Positions 11,554 through 21,459 are shown, counted from the first letter of the stretch. The stretch is DNA of 64,000 bases from Bordetella sp. FB-8 (GCF_000382185.1 NZ_KB907784.1:1823633-1887632); one strand, 5' to 3'. The notes: generated from the sequence alone by a model not told the origin. A program made the numbers and translations.

Positions 11554-12909
11554 TTAGCCGCCGGTCAGTGCCGTCGCGGCGCGGCGCGCGCTGGCTGCCA
11601 TGGTTTTCGCCATCTGTGCGCTGTTGCCCGTATAGGCGGCCGGGTCCAGCGCCGCCCGCAGCGCGGACTCCTCGACGGCATGGCGCACCGATTCCTCCTC
11701 GAGCAACCGGTCGGCCAATTGGCCGCCGCGCGTCTCGGTCTGCGCGATCGCATGCTTGACCCGCTCGTAGGCCTGGGTCCGCCCCAACGCGGGGGCCAGG
11801 ATCATCATCGCGTTTTCCGCAGCCATGGTCTGCCCCGAAGACGCGACATTGCGGCGCATGTTCTCCGGCGCCAGCTTCAGACAGGCCAGCAGCTCGTCCA
11901 TCGCGCAGACTAGCTCGTACGCCAGGGGGCAGGCCTGATCGATGAGCGCGTAAAGCATCTGGTTGTTGGCGGCATCGCCTTCATGCGTGGGCTGCATCGC
12001 CTCCAGCGCCAACGGCGTCAGGGCGCGCAAGCGGGCGGCAAGCGCGATCACCACCACGACGACTTTGGGATTGACCTTGTTGGGCATGGTGCTGGAGCCG
12101 ACAACCTCGTCGCCCTGATTCTCGTAGACTTCGCCGATCTCGTCGGCCATCAGGCCGTACAGATCCCGGGCGATCTTGGAGCAGCTTGCGCTGAACAACG
12201 CGAGCAACAGGAAATGCTCCACGATGTAGTCGGTCCCCGCCCGCGACGGCACGGTCAGCGGCGTCAGGCCAAGCCGTCTGGACAGGCGGCGATTCAGTTC
12301 GCCGCCCTGGTCGCCGTACGTGTGCATAGCGCCCAGCGCGCCTCCCCACAGCGAAGCGAAGACACGCGGTTCGGCGCCTTCGAAGCGCTGCTGGTGCCGC
12401 AGGAACTCCTCGATCCACGCGGCTGCCTTGAAACCGAAGGTGATCGGCAGGCCCTGGCGGAAATTGGTGCGTCCGGCCGTGAGCATGCCGGCCCCCGCAT
12501 CGGCCAGATCCGCCAGCTTGAACAGCACGTCGCCCAGCCTGGTCATGAACGCCTCGTGCGCCCGGCGCATCAGCAGGGTTCGGGCAGTCAACATGACGTT
12601 CTGCGTGGTGGCTCCCCAGTGCACATAGCCGCCGGCATCGCCTTCGCAGACTCGCGCCAGCGCCCGCACCAACGACACGATGGGAGCCCGGGTGCGTGCA
12701 ATATCGGCTGCCAGGGCCGTCGCATCGACATGATCCAGATTGGCCTTGCGTTCGATTTCCAGCGCCGCGGCCGCCGGAATCATGCCCATTTCGGCCTGGG
12801 TTTGGGCAAGCGCCGCCTCGACATCGAGCCAGGATTGCCAATGGCTGCGCTGGGCGAACAGGTTTTGGATGTCGGCGCTCGATGGCCGCGCGGTAAACGT
12901 ATCAGTCAT
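11554..12909 (-). CDS. Fumarase/aspartase superfamily lyase (adenylosuccinate lyase / carboxymuconate cycloisomerase type)
   Basis: 451-residue lyase with the superfamily signature GSSTMPNKVNPK near residue 278, the upstream TTQNVMLT segment and the THEGDAANNQ helix. These enzymes remove fumarate, or form a lactone, from succinyl-type substrates by beta-elimination. The neighbouring polar amino acid-type importer suggests that it breaks down an imported N-succinyl-type or aspartate-related compound; this is inference. An alternative TTG start at 12927 would overlap the ABC ATPase stop codon. Last gene of a four-gene minus-strand operon. Confidence 0.8.
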   Translation of the reverse strand: MTDTFTARPSSADIQNLFAQRSHWQSWLDVEAALAQTQAEMGMIPAAAALEIERKANLDHVDATALAADIARTRAPIVSLVRALARVCEGDAGGYVHWGATTQNVMLTARTLLMRRAHEAFMTRLGDVLFKLADLADAGAGMLTAGRTNFRQGLPITFGFKAAAWIEEFLRHQQRFEGAEPRVFASLWGGALGAMHTYGDQGGELNRRLSRRLGLTPLTVPSRAGTDYIVEHFLLLALFSASCSKIARDLYGLMADEIGEVYENQGDEVVGSSTMPNKVNPKVVVVVIALAARLRALTPLALEAMQPTHEGDAANNQMLYALIDQACPLAYELVCAMDELLACLKLAPENMRRNVASSGQTMAAENAMMILAPALGRTQAYERVKHAIAQTETRGGQLADRLLEEESVRHAVEESALRAALDPAAYTGNSAQMAKTMAASARRAATALTGG

Positions 12910-12923
12910 GGGTGCATCACAGG

Positions 12924-13667
12924 TCAAAGGACCTGCTCCAGAAAATGGCGCAGACGCGGGTGGCGCGGGCGGTCGAAAAATTCCTCAGGCGGTCCTTGCT
13001 CGATGATGCGCCCGCCGTCCACGAACACGACCTGGCCAGCGACTTCGCGCGCGAAACGCATTTCGTGCGTCACGACCATCATGGTCATGCCGGCCTGTGC
13101 AAGATCGCGCATGACGGCCAGGACCCCCTTGACAAGTTCGGGGTCGAGGGCGGAGGTGGCCTCGTCAAAGAGCATGACCTCGGGTTCCATGGCAAGCGAG
13201 CGCGCAATGGCCACGCGTTGCTGCTGCCCGCCCGACAGGTCCTGCGGCCGACGCGCTTCCAAGCCGTTCAGGCCGACCGCCAGCAGCTTGTCGCGCGCGA
13301 TCGCCTCGGCTGGGTCCCGCTTTAGGCCGCGCACCTTGCGCAGGGCCAGGCTGACGTTGGCGAGCACGTCCAGATGCGCGTACAGATGAAAGTGCTGGAA
13401 CACCATGCCGACCCGCGTGCGCACCGCGTCGATGTCGGTGCCGGGCGCGGTGATATCGAGGTCGTTCAGCAGGATGCGCCCGGATTGCGGACGCTCCATC
13501 AAATTGGCGCAGCGAAGCAGCGTGGATTTGCCCGAGCCCGACGGGCCGACGATGCAGGTCGTCGTGCCGCCTGGCGCCTCGAGATCGATATCGTGCAATA
13601 TGGCGGCATTGCCGTACGATTTGCTCACGCGTTCAAAGCGCACGCGGGTGCCTGGGTGCGGGTTCAT
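12924..13667 (-). CDS. Polar amino acid-type ABC transporter ATP-binding protein (GlnQ-like)
   Basis: 247-residue ATPase with Walker [11 protein letters not shown]-loop [10 protein letters not shown], signature LSGGQQQR, Walker [13 protein letters not shown] and the switch histidine in VVTHEM. The length and motif spacing match the PAAT subfamily. It overlaps the upstream permease gene by four bases and nearly abuts the lyase gene, so all are probably co-translated. It energises import through the permease at 13664. Confidence 0.92.
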   Translation of the reverse strand: MNPHPGTRVRFERVSKSYGNAAILHDIDLEAPGGTTTCIVGPSGSGKSTLLRCANLMERPQSGRILLNDLDITAPGTDIDAVRTRVGMVFQHFHLYAHLDVLANVSLALRKVRGLKRDPAEAIARDKLLAVGLNGLEARRPQDLSGGQQQRVAIARSLAMEPEVMLFDEATSALDPELVKGVLAVMRDLAQAGMTMMVVTHEMRFAREVAGQVVFVDGGRIIEQGPPEEFFDRPRHPRLRHFLEQVL

Positions 13668-14395
13668 TCGGATCCTACCGCTCGGGTTGCGCGACCGCCG
13701 CGAAGGCGGCGGTCCCAGGTGTTGATCACATAGGTCGTCGGAATCGTCAGGGCGAGATAGATCAGGCCCGCGGCAGTCAGCGGCGACAGATTGGCGTTAT
13801 TGATCGCGCTGTCTTGAGCCAGCGCGAACATTTCCCGCTGCGATGCCGTCAGGCCCAGCAGGAACACCAGCGAGGTGGCCTTGATGACCAGGATGAACTG
13901 GCCGGTCAGCGGCGGCAGAACGCGCCGCGCGCCCTGCGGCATGATGATGTAGCGCAGGGTCTGGAACTGGGTCATGCCCGTGCTGCGCGCCGCTTCGACC
14001 TGGCCGCGCTCGACACCCTGGAAGCCGGCCCGGAAGATTTCGGCGAAATAGGCGCTTTCGATCAGTCCGATCGCCAGCGCCGCATAACCGTAGGTGTTGT
14101 CCCCGAACAGGCTCAGGCCGGCAAGCGGCAGGCCCTGCCCGATCAGGTAGACGGTCAGGATATGCGGCAGACCGCGCAGAATGTCGACGTAGGCGCGGCA
14201 TGGCAGGCGCACCCAGCGCTGCTCGGACAACAGGCCGACCGCCACCAGCAGCGCCAGCGCGATGCCGATCGCACTGGCGCACACCGCCAGCAGCAGCGTA
14301 TTGGGCAGGCCGACGATTAGCAACTGCGGCATCGCCCGCAGGATCAGCGTCGGATTGAAAAATGTGGAGAAAATCTGCTGCAGACCGTGATGCAT
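13664..14395 (-). CDS. Polar amino acid-type ABC transporter permease
   Basis: About 243 residues with five hydrophobic spans and the EAA loop region ([20 protein letters not shown]) that contacts the ATPase. The initiator at 14395 begins MHHGLQQIF; a longer form would run back into the binding-protein gene. HisM/GlnP-like. Only one permease is present, so the inner-membrane core is probably a homodimer. Confidence 0.9.
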   Translation of the reverse strand: MHHGLQQIFSTFFNPTLILRAMPQLLIVGLPNTLLLAVCASAIGIALALLVAVGLLSEQRWVRLPCRAYVDILRGLPHILTVYLIGQGLPLAGLSLFGDNTYGYAALAIGLIESAYFAEIFRAGFQGVERGQVEAARSTGMTQFQTLRYIIMPQGARRVLPPLTGQFILVIKATSLVFLLGLTASQREMFALAQDSAINNANLSPLTAAGLIYLALTIPTTYVINTWDRRLRGGRATRAVGSE

Positions 14396-14411
14396 GATGG
14401 TTGCGCGGTGT

Positions 14412-15227
14412 TTATTGCGCGGTTTGGCGGGGCATGCCCGGATAGTCGGCATACATGCGCCGGGGAATGCGCACCCCCTTGGGATTCCACTTGGCGAACA
14501 GTTTGCCGTAGGTGCCGTCGGCCATCGTCGCAGCGAGCGCCTTGTTCATCGCCGCCCGCAGCGCGGGATGATCTTTGGCGACCGGCAGCGCATTGGCGTC
14601 GCTCTCGACGGTTTGCGTGGCAACCAGTTCCGGGTGCTGCATGGCGATGCGCTGCGCCGTGGCGTTGCCGGTGAACAGCCCATCGACCTGTCCGGCCAGC
14701 AACGCGTTGGTGCTCGATGCCACGTTGGGAAACTCCTTGATCGACACCTCGGGCGCAATCTTGCGGAGCAAGGGGATCAGAGCGCTTGCGGTCGTGATCG
14801 CGACGGTCTTGCCTTGAGCGTCTTTCAGCGTGGCCAGCGAAGCATTCTTGCGGCTCACCAGTTGCGCCTGGCCGTAGCCGACCGGGGTGGTGAAGTTCAC
14901 GACCGCCTTGCGCTGGGGTGTCACCAGCACACCGAAGGCCGCGGTGTCGTACTGATGATTTCTCACGGCAGGCAGCATGGCGGCGAACGCCGTCGAGATA
15001 TAGGTCACTTTCAGACCCATGCGGCGGGCGACCGTATTCATCAACTCCACCATGAAACCGGTGGGCTTGCCGTCCTGAATAAAAGAAACCGGCTTGTCGT
15101 CGGTGCGGTAGGCAACCTTCAACACGCCGGGGGCGACCAGTTCAAGGCTGCCCGCCATGGCCGCCGGCCCCTGCGCGCACGCTGCCAGCGCAAGAACACC
15201 CGCCATCAAGATTCGCATCCGGATCAT
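14412..15227 (-). CDS. ABC transporter periplasmic substrate-binding protein (SBP_bac_3 type)
   Basis: 271 residues with a signal peptide (MIRMRILMAGVLALAACA, a Cys at ~16 suggesting a possible lipoprotein). The mature part follows the glutamine/histidine-binding layout: VLKVAYRTDDKPVSFI, GFMVELMNTVARRMG and AAFGVLVTPQRKAVVNF. An AAAGGAGAC site fixes the start. It is first in the operon and defines the transporter's specificity, which cannot be read from sequence. Divergent from the LysR gene at 15411. Confidence 0.9.
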   Translation of the reverse strand: MIRMRILMAGVLALAACAQGPAAMAGSLELVAPGVLKVAYRTDDKPVSFIQDGKPTGFMVELMNTVARRMGLKVTYISTAFAAMLPAVRNHQYDTAAFGVLVTPQRKAVVNFTTPVGYGQAQLVSRKNASLATLKDAQGKTVAITTASALIPLLRKIAPEVSIKEFPNVASSTNALLAGQVDGLFTGNATAQRIAMQHPELVATQTVESDANALPVAKDHPALRAAMNKALAATMADGTYGKLFAKWNPKGVRIPRRMYADYPGMPRQTAQ

Positions 15228-15314
15228 CGTTGTCTCCTTTCGGTATGGTTTTTTTGCCTGGCGGATCGGTATCACCGCCACGCTTTGATGCCAAAGTCTA
15301 AGGTGACGCTGTCG

Positions 15315-15348
15315 TTGAATAATGTGAATTAATCAACGTATTATTCAA
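15315..15348. promoter_or_regulatory. Palindromic LysR-type operator candidate
   Basis: TTGAATAAT (15315-15323) and ATTATTCAA (15340-15348) form a perfect 9-bp inverted repeat with a 16-base AT-rich spacer, in the gap between the divergent binding-protein and LysR genes. This is the expected place for an autoregulated LysR site. Surrounding DNA is much more AT-rich than the genes. Confidence 0.65.
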
Positions 15349-15410
15349 AAAAATGGAAGAGTGGGATAAAACCCCATATCCGCCAACCGGTTGCCGCAAA
15401 AAGAAAAGTA

Positions 15411-16367
15411 TTGAACATCCGCGCCCTGCGTCTCTTTCATCTGGTGGTCAGCCAAGGCTCGCTCGCTGCGGCAGCCGAGACCATGAATATCAGCCCGCCC
15501 GCCGCGAGCCGCCTGATCGGCTTGCTGGAAGCGGAAATCCAGCTGCAGCTGTTTCACCGGACGCGCCGGCGCCTGCAGTTGACCGAGCAAGGACGGGCGT
15601 TCTATCGCGATGCCGAACATATCCTGGCCGGATTCGACGAAATTCCACGCATCGCAAGCGCTATCCGCACCGAAACCCGGGGCCGGCTGCGACTGGTGAC
15701 GGCCTCGCGCATCGGCCAGGGCATCGTCTCGCCCGCTCTTGCGCTTTTCTGCCGCGAGAACCCGGGCATCCGCGTCTCGGTCGACGAGCAGTCGCGCTTT
15801 GGCATCGAGGCCCAGATGGGCACACGCTTGTACGACCTGGGCATCATCTCCCTGCCGGTCAGCCATCCCTTTGTCGAAATCGAAAACCACCCGCTGTTCC
15901 AGGCCCGGATGGAGGCCGTACTGCCCGCCACGCATCGGCTCGCGGCCAAGCCATCGCTGAGCGCCGCGGATCTGGGGTCCGAGCCGCTGCTGGGCTTGTG
16001 GCCCGGACAGCCCTGGCGCCATCAGGTGGACGATTTCCTGCGCTCGGGCGGTGTCAGGCCCGAGTATGCGATCGAGACGCGCTCGTCGTTGATGGCCTGC
16101 CAACTGGCCCGCGACGGCGCCGGCATCGCCATTCTGGACCGTTTGTGCGTACAGGCCATCGATCTGAGCGGTCTGGTGATCCGCCCGCTGGTACCCGAAC
16201 GCTGGATCCTGTTCGGATACATTCACCAGCTGCGCCAGCCACCCAGCAGCAATGCCGGCACCTTTCTGGACTGCGTACACCGCTGCGTCCAGGCCTTCCG
16301 GGCCCGCGCGCCGGAGAATGCGCAGGCGGTCGTGCCGTTATGGCCGGGCGGCGCCTCGGTGAAGTAG
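15411..16367 (+). CDS. LysR-family transcriptional regulator of the ABC/lyase operon
   Basis: 318 residues from a TTG codon. The winged HTH occupies residues 1-60 (LFHLVVSQGSLAAAAETMNI, AASRLIGLLE) followed by the usual periplasmic-binding-like effector domain. The start codon is chosen because the HTH begins immediately (MNIRALRLF) and an AAAAGAAAAG purine tract precedes it. It is divergent from the transporter operon with a clear palindrome between, so it is most likely that operon's regulator, responding to the imported compound. Confidence 0.88.
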   Translation: MNIRALRLFHLVVSQGSLAAAAETMNISPPAASRLIGLLEAEIQLQLFHRTRRRLQLTEQGRAFYRDAEHILAGFDEIPRIASAIRTETRGRLRLVTASRIGQGIVSPALALFCRENPGIRVSVDEQSRFGIEAQMGTRLYDLGIISLPVSHPFVEIENHPLFQARMEAVLPATHRLAAKPSLSAADLGSEPLLGLWPGQPWRHQVDDFLRSGGVRPEYAIETRSSLMACQLARDGAGIAILDRLCVQAIDLSGLVIRPLVPERWILFGYIHQLRQPPSSNAGTFLDCVHRCVQAFRARAPENAQAVVPLWPGGASVK

Positions 16368-16586
16368 CCGGGCGCATCAAAGAGGGGTGTCGTTCGATTA
16401 AAAGCCAGAAAATGCTCGTCGCGGTGGATCGATATAAGCAAAAATAATAATAAATGCGCCCAATCTGCGGTGTTGTTTGTGGTCAGGCAGCGCGGCCTTG
16501 CGCTTTACGATTGCCATTCAAAAATGACAACAACTGCGGTATTGCCCGATCGCCCCATCGGCAATAACCGCATACGGAGACAATGC

Positions 16587-18122
16587 ATGAAGATGCGCAC
16601 CCGGATTCTTTCCATCGTGGCGGTTGCCTTGATCGGCATCGTGCTGATCAGCGGCTTTGCGTTGCAGGCGCTGCGCCAGAACATGCTCGAATCGCGGCGG
16701 GGAGAAATTCTCAAGTCCTCGCTGCTGGCCGAAGGCATCATGCAGCGCTACTACGCGCTCGAGCAGAGCGGCAAGCTTACGCGCGAGCAGGCGCAGGCGC
16801 AGGCCGTGCAGGCACTCTCGGGCCTGCGCCACGACGATGACTACATCTTCGTGCGCACCATGGCCGGGATGATGCTCGTGCATGCCGACGCCAGCCGGGT
16901 CGGCAAAATGGACAAGGGATCCCGGCTGCCCGATGGGCGCATGACCTCGGACATCTATGCCCAGGACCTGCCCAGGGACGGCATAGCCTACATGACCGCC
17001 GCCGTGGCGCGTCCCGACGATCCATCGCGCAAGCTCGTGCCCAAGCTGCTGTGCGCCGTGCTTTTCAAGCCCTGGAACTGGGTGGTCGGCAATGGCGTGT
17101 TCATCGACGACATCAATACCGCGTTCTGGTCCTATGCCGCGCGCTTCCTGCTGATTGGCGGCGGGCTGTTCGTCGTACTGGCCGGTCTTGGCTTTATGCT
17201 GACGCGCTCCATCCTGCGCGAGCTCGGCGGAGAGCCGCAGGACGCGGCCGATGTCGTCAACGTGATCGCCGCGGGTGACCTGAGCCGCGAACTGCGTGCC
17301 GACGGCCGCTCCGACAGCCTGCTCGCCTCCATGCGGCGCATGCAGGATGGCCTGCGCGACATCATCCGCCGGGTACGCCAGGGTTCCGAAGAGATAGAAA
17401 CGGCGGCTGCCGAGGTCGCCAATGGCAACGCCGATCTCTCCAGCCGCACCGAGCAGGCCGCGGCGAGTCTGGAGCAGACTTCGGCATCCATGATGCAGCT
17501 CTCGGACGTCGTGCGCCAGAGCTCGGAGGCCGCGCGCCAAGCCAACCAGTTCGCCGAGAACGCTTCGGACGTTGCCAACCGCGGCGGGGCCGTGGTCTCG
17601 CAGGTCATCCAGATGATGAGCGAGATCAGCGCAAGCTCCAGCAAGATCGTCGACATTATCGGCACGATCGACGGCATCGCCTTCCAGACCAATATCCTCG
17701 CCCTGAACGCGGCGGTGGAGGCGGCGCGCGCCGGCGAGCAGGGCAAGGGGTTCGCGGTCGTGGCGGGCGAAGTGCGCACCCTGGCCCAGCGCAGCGCCCA
17801 GGCCGCGCGCGAGATCAAGGCGCTGATCTCCAATTCCACCGAGCGCGTCGACCAGGGGGCGGCCCTTGTGCAGCAGGCCGGACAGACCATGCAGGACATC
17901 GTCGGCGCCGTGCAGCGCGTGACGACCACCATTGCCGAGATCTCGGCTTCGGCCGAGTATCAGTCCAGCAGCATTTCCGAGATTGGCACGGCCATCGCGC
18001 ACATGGACCAGATGACGCAGCAGAACGCAGCGCTGGTCGAGCAGAGCGCGGCGGCGGCGGAGAGTCTGAAGGAGCAGGCGCTGAAATTGAACCAGGCCAT
18101 CGGCGCGTTCAGGCTGCCATGA
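16587..18122 (+). CDS. Methyl-accepting chemotaxis protein with Cache-type sensor
   Basis: 511 residues. One membrane span (~4-28), a periplasmic region with single-Cache features ([20 protein letters not shown] and [13 protein letters not shown]), a second span (~185-205), HAMP, then a long coiled coil. The signalling tip is conserved: [20 protein letters not shown] followed by [17 protein letters not shown]. Membrane receptor feeding CheA/CheW. The start is placed at ATG 16587 behind a CGGAGA site. No typical sigma-28 promoter was recognised. The C terminus lacks an obvious NWETF-type CheR tether. Confidence 0.92.
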   Translation: MKMRTRILSIVAVALIGIVLISGFALQALRQNMLESRRGEILKSSLLAEGIMQRYYALEQSGKLTREQAQAQAVQALSGLRHDDDYIFVRTMAGMMLVHADASRVGKMDKGSRLPDGRMTSDIYAQDLPRDGIAYMTAAVARPDDPSRKLVPKLLCAVLFKPWNWVVGNGVFIDDINTAFWSYAARFLLIGGGLFVVLAGLGFMLTRSILRELGGEPQDAADVVNVIAAGDLSRELRADGRSDSLLASMRRMQDGLRDIIRRVRQGSEEIETAAAEVANGNADLSSRTEQAAASLEQTSASMMQLSDVVRQSSEAARQANQFAENASDVANRGGAVVSQVIQMMSEISASSSKIVDIIGTIDGIAFQTNILALNAAVEAARAGEQGKGFAVVAGEVRTLAQRSAQAAREIKALISNSTERVDQGAALVQQAGQTMQDIVGAVQRVTTTIAEISASAEYQSSSISEIGTAIAHMDQMTQQNAALVEQSAAAAESLKEQALKLNQAIGAFRLP

Positions 18123-18150
18123 CGGCGATCAGTCCCGTCATCCTTGTCGG

Positions 18151-19087
18151 ATGAGCTATTTCCTTTGGTCGCTGCCCGCGCTGGCCGTCATCGCCGCCAT
18201 CGGTAGCGGGCGCCTGAACACGATCAGGGCGGCAATCCTGGGTTTGCTGATTGCCGTGCCCGTGGCCATGCTGGCCGGGCCGGCGGCGTTCGGCGGCGCG
18301 CGGCGCAGGCGCTGCGGCGGCCATCGGCGTTGCGGGTCCGGGGGCGGCCGCAGCGCCGCGCATCGCCCGTCGCCGCCTACGCGCATATCCCCGGAGCGGA
18401 ACTGGGCCTGTACTCCATGGTGCCGGTCGCCCTGCTGATGCTGGTTTGGTTGCCGTTGTTCTGGCATACCGCGCGGGCGGCGGACCTGGGCGCATCGATC
18501 ATGGAGTGCGCCCGCGAGACGCTCTGGATCGCGGCGGGGCTGGCGCTGCGGGCCGGCGCCGCCTTCTTGCTGGGTCCGGAGGCCGCGCTGCTGGCCGCCT
18601 ACGGTCCGCTCATCGTGCTGCGCTATTTGATGGATGTGCGTCCGGACAGGCGCGCTGCCTGGGCAACCGCGCGCAGGGCTTTGCCGTATGTCGTGCTCAT
18701 TGGCGCGCTGGTTGCGACGCGGCTGCTGCCGGATGTCAGGGAGGCGTCATGACCGCCTTGATCCGTGGGCAGGGGACCCTGCTTGGCCAGGAAGCCCGTT
18801 CGGCGTGGGCGACCGGCAGGCATGCGGTCCAGGCAGTCTTGCTGTTTGCCATGATGGCCGAAGTCCTGTCCGGCGCAGGCATCTCGCACGCTTGCGCCCA
18901 AGGCATGTTCAAGGCGCTGCACGAGGAGGCGGTGCTGGCCATTCAGGCGGGCCAGAGCATTCCCGCGGTGGCGGCCCTGCTGCACGTCTCGGGAACGTCC
19001 ATGAGCCTGTTCTCGCCGGTCAGGATGTCGATCTCGGCCGGTCTTGCTCACGGGGTGGGGCAGGAACGCGCTGTCTATCGCGCCGCG
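18151..19087 (+). pseudogene. Degenerate L-lactate permease (LctP/LldP)-like gene
   Basis: Fragments of a lactate-permease-like protein lie in different frames. MSYFLWSLPALAVIAAIGSG at 18151 opens one. A frame around 18380-18750 reads LGLYSMVPVALLMLVWLPLF and RRALPYVVLIGALVATRLLP. From 18749 a third reads TALIRGQGTLLGQEARSAW, then VSGTSMSLFSPVRMSI. At least two frameshifts are needed. The segment between ALHEEAVLAI and QAGQSIPAV is also shorter than family members, as I recall them, implying a deletion. The 3' end collides with the LysR gene. Nonfunctional as read. Confidence 0.7.
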
Positions 19088-19944
19088 CCGTCCTGCAGCA
19101 GCCGCTCCAATAGCCACAGTCCCGCCGGCCCCGGCGGCTTGGGTTTGGACCATGCGGCATCCATCGAAATGGGCCGGGGCCAGCCGCGCAGCCTGAGTTC
19201 GGCCAGGTTGCCGCGGCTGAACTGGGCCACCATGCCCCGCGGCAGCTCGGCCCAGCCGAAGCCGTATCCCGTCATTTCAAGCAGCATCAGATAGTCCGGC
19301 GCGGACCAGACCCGGCCTTGCGGCGCGCGCGTACTGTCGATGTAGGTGTTGAGGTAAAGCTGGCGATGGGCGGCCAGGTGCGCGCGCGTGATGCTTTTTT
19401 GCCGCGCCAGGGGATGATCCCTGGCCACGTAAAGGCCCATCTGCGCCTGTTTGGGCAGGCGCGCGACCCCTATGTCGGGCGGATAGGCCGGCTGCGATAC
19501 CACAATGCCCAGGTGCGCCCGGCCGCTTTGCAGCAGGTCCAGCACATCGCCCGCCTCGCTGGCCATGCATTCGAACTCGATGTCCGGATAGCGCTGCTCG
19601 AAGTCCCGCAGCATCGCGGTGTCGGGATTGAATTGATAGGCGTCGGAGAGCACGATAGTCAGCCGTGGTTCGATGTTGCCGGCCAGGCGGATACTCAGCG
19701 CGTCCAGCCGTTCGCCGGCGGCCAGGATTTCCTGCACGTATCCCAGCACCTTGCGGCCGGCCTCGGTCAGCGCCGGCTGGCGCCCCTGGCGGTCGAAAAG
19801 CTGCAGTCCCAGGTCGGCCTCGAGGTTGGCGATCGCCATGCTGACGGTCGACTGCCGCTTGCCCAGCTTGCGCGCGGCGGCCGAGAACGAACCCAGGGCG
19901 CTGGCCTGGACAAACGCGTGCAGACCTTCCGGCGAGTAGCGCAT
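19075..19944 (-). CDS. LysR-family regulator paired with PACE efflux gene
   Basis: About 289 residues with an N-terminal HTH (HAFVQASALGSFSAAARKLG, STVSMAIANLE) and LysR effector domain. A TTG nine bases upstream is an alternative start. It is divergent from the PACE-type efflux gene, the arrangement known for AceR/AceI of Acinetobacter, where the LysR protein activates the pump in response to its substrate. The shared gap holds a symmetric operator candidate. Its 3' end overlaps the decayed lactate-permease gene. Confidence 0.88.
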   Translation of the reverse strand: MRYSPEGLHAFVQASALGSFSAAARKLGKRQSTVSMAIANLEADLGLQLFDRQGRQPALTEAGRKVLGYVQEILAAGERLDALSIRLAGNIEPRLTIVLSDAYQFNPDTAMLRDFEQRYPDIEFECMASEAGDVLDLLQSGRAHLGIVVSQPAYPPDIGVARLPKQAQMGLYVARDHPLARQKSITRAHLAAHRQLYLNTYIDSTRAPQGRVWSAPDYLMLLEMTGYGFGWAELPRGMVAQFSRGNLAELRLRGWPRPISMDAAWSKPKPPGPAGLWLLERLLQDGAAR

Positions 19945-19957
19945 GGTTATCAATTTA

Positions 19958-19996
19958 ATCGATGGATTGTATTTTTAATATATACAAAAAATCGAT
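19958..19996. promoter_or_regulatory. Nested palindromic operator between LysR and PACE genes
   Basis: The layout is fully symmetric: ATCGAT, three bases, TTGTAT, nine bases, ATACAA, three bases, ATCGAT. The inner TTGTAT/ATACAA pair and the two self-palindromic outer boxes are equidistant. The region is strongly AT-rich, so it also contains promoter-like sequence for both directions. Likely binding site of the adjacent LysR protein. Confidence 0.65.
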
Positions 19997-20038
19997 GAAA
20001 ATCCTATCGGTCTGCAAAAGCCCTAACGCGGTCCGGAT

Positions 20039-20491
20039 ATGAAACGGCAAAACAAATCCCTGCTCGAACGCTTCATCCACGCCCTCGGTTTCGAGGTGCT
20101 GCTGCTGGCGCTTAGCGCGCCGCTGGGCGCCTGGCTGCTCGGTCGTCCGATGACGCAGGTGGGCATGCTGTCCGTGATCATTTCGATCACGGCCATGCTG
20201 TGGAACATGGCCTACAACGCCGCCTTCGATCGGCTTTGGCCGGTGTCGCGCGTTGCGCGCACTGTCCGGGTTCGCGCCCTGCATGCGTGCGGTTTCGAAG
20301 GCGGTCTGGCGCTGGTCTGCGTGCCGCTGACCGCGTTCGCCCTGGACTTCTCGCTGATCGAGGCCTTCATGGTGGAGGTGGGTTTGCTTCTGTTCATACT
20401 GCCCTACACCATGGCGTACAACGGAATCTACGACGCGGCGCGCGCGCGCTGGATCGCCCGCGGCAGGATCTTGGGCACGACGGGCCGATAG
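20039..20491 (+). CDS. PACE-family multidrug/biocide efflux transporter
   Basis: 150-residue inner-membrane protein made of two tandem bacterial transmembrane pair domains. Each half has the same layout: RFIHALGFEVLLLAL and NMAYNAAFDRLW in the first, RALHACGFEGGLALV and TMAYNGIYDAAR in the second. These are the hallmarks of AceI-type proton-driven pumps for chlorhexidine-like cations and short diamines. The four predicted helices fit the family. The divergent LysR gene supports inducible expression. Native substrate unknown. Confidence 0.9.
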   Translation: MKRQNKSLLERFIHALGFEVLLLALSAPLGAWLLGRPMTQVGMLSVIISITAMLWNMAYNAAFDRLWPVSRVARTVRVRALHACGFEGGLALVCVPLTAFALDFSLIEAFMVEVGLLLFILPYTMAYNGIYDAARARWIARGRILGTTGR

Positions 20492-20534
20492 CGTTTCGCG
20501 CGGCAAGGTTGCGCTCTTTTGCAGATGCGCCACA

Positions 20535-20573
20535 TGTCATACAAACTTTTCATGACTGTCACCGTGTCGTCAT
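20535..20573 (+). promoter_or_regulatory. Pho-box-like array upstream of lipid-remodelling operon
   Basis: TGTCAT (20535), TGTCAC (20557) and CGTCAT (20568) fall on an 11-base period, with the second and third forming CTGTCAC-N4-TCGTCAT, close to the PhoB direct-repeat consensus. A TATAAC hexamer lies at 20594, about 20 bases downstream and ahead of the ATG at 20620. This is a match by eye, not a scored site. Confidence 0.5.
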
Positions 20574-20619
20574 GCGGGCATGGCGCAATGCCGTATAACC
20601 AAAACGGCACGAGTCATGC

Positions 20620-21459
20620 ATGGGTGAGAGCACGTTCGAACCGAGTCACCGATATCGCGCAATCTGGCTGTCCGACATCCATCTGGGATCGACAGGCTGC
20701 CAGGCGGAATATCTGCTCGATTTTTTGCGGCACAACGAATCCGAACACCTGTATCTGGTCGGCGACATCATCGACGGCTGGCAACTCAAGAAGGGCTGGT
20801 ATTGGCCGCAGTCGCACAACGACGTGGTGCAGAAGATCCTGCGCAAGGCGCGCAAGGGCACGAACGTGGTCTACGTCCCGGGCAATCACGACGAGGCCGC
20901 GCGCCAGTTCAAGGACATCGCGTTCGGCGACATCCACGTGCGCGAAGAGGCCTTCCATACGACGCTCACGGGCAAGCGCCTGTGGATCGTGCACGGCGAC
21001 CTGTTCGACGGCGTGATCCAGCACGCCAAGTGGCTGGCGTACCTGGGGGACACGGCCTATACGATGATCCTCGCGCTCAATCGCTGGTTCAACCGCGTCC
21101 GCGCCAAGTTCGGCTTTGACTACTGGTCGCTGTCGCAGTATCTCAAGCACCAGGTCAAGAACGCGGTCAATTTCATCTCGTCCTTCGAGAACGCGATGAT
21201 CGCGGAGGCCCGACGCCGCGATTGCGACGGCGTGGTGTGCGGCCATATTCACAAGGCGGAAATCCGCGAGATCGACGGCACGCTCTATTGCAACGACGGC
21301 GACTGGGTTGAAAGCCTGTCGGCGCTCGTCGAAACCTACGACGGCCAACTCCAGATCGTCTACTGGACCGTGATGCGCTCCGCGCAGACCGTGCCCACGC
21401 ACGAGCCAGAAGCGCTAGCCACCAACCAGGCCATTTTCCGCCAGGAGAAATACCGATGA
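20620..21459 (+). CDS. Calcineurin-like phosphoesterase, PlcP/LpxH-like
   Basis: 279 residues with all metal-binding motifs of the family: SDIHLG, GDIIDGW, GNHDE, VHGDLFDG and CGHIHKAE. Automated annotation often calls these UDP-2,3-diacylglucosamine hydrolase, but longer proteins of this type next to a glycosyltransferase match PlcP, a phospholipase C that frees diacylglycerol from membrane phospholipids when phosphate is scarce. The downstream gene overlaps by four bases (ATGA). The Pho-box-like array upstream fits. LpxH-like hydrolysis remains possible. Confidence 0.75.
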   Translation: MGESTFEPSHRYRAIWLSDIHLGSTGCQAEYLLDFLRHNESEHLYLVGDIIDGWQLKKGWYWPQSHNDVVQKILRKARKGTNVVYVPGNHDEAARQFKDIAFGDIHVREEAFHTTLTGKRLWIVHGDLFDGVIQHAKWLAYLGDTAYTMILALNRWFNRVRAKFGFDYWSLSQYLKHQVKNAVNFISSFENAMIAEARRRDCDGVVCGHIHKAEIREIDGTLYCNDGDWVESLSALVETYDGQLQIVYWTVMRSAQTVPTHEPEALATNQAIFRQEKYR

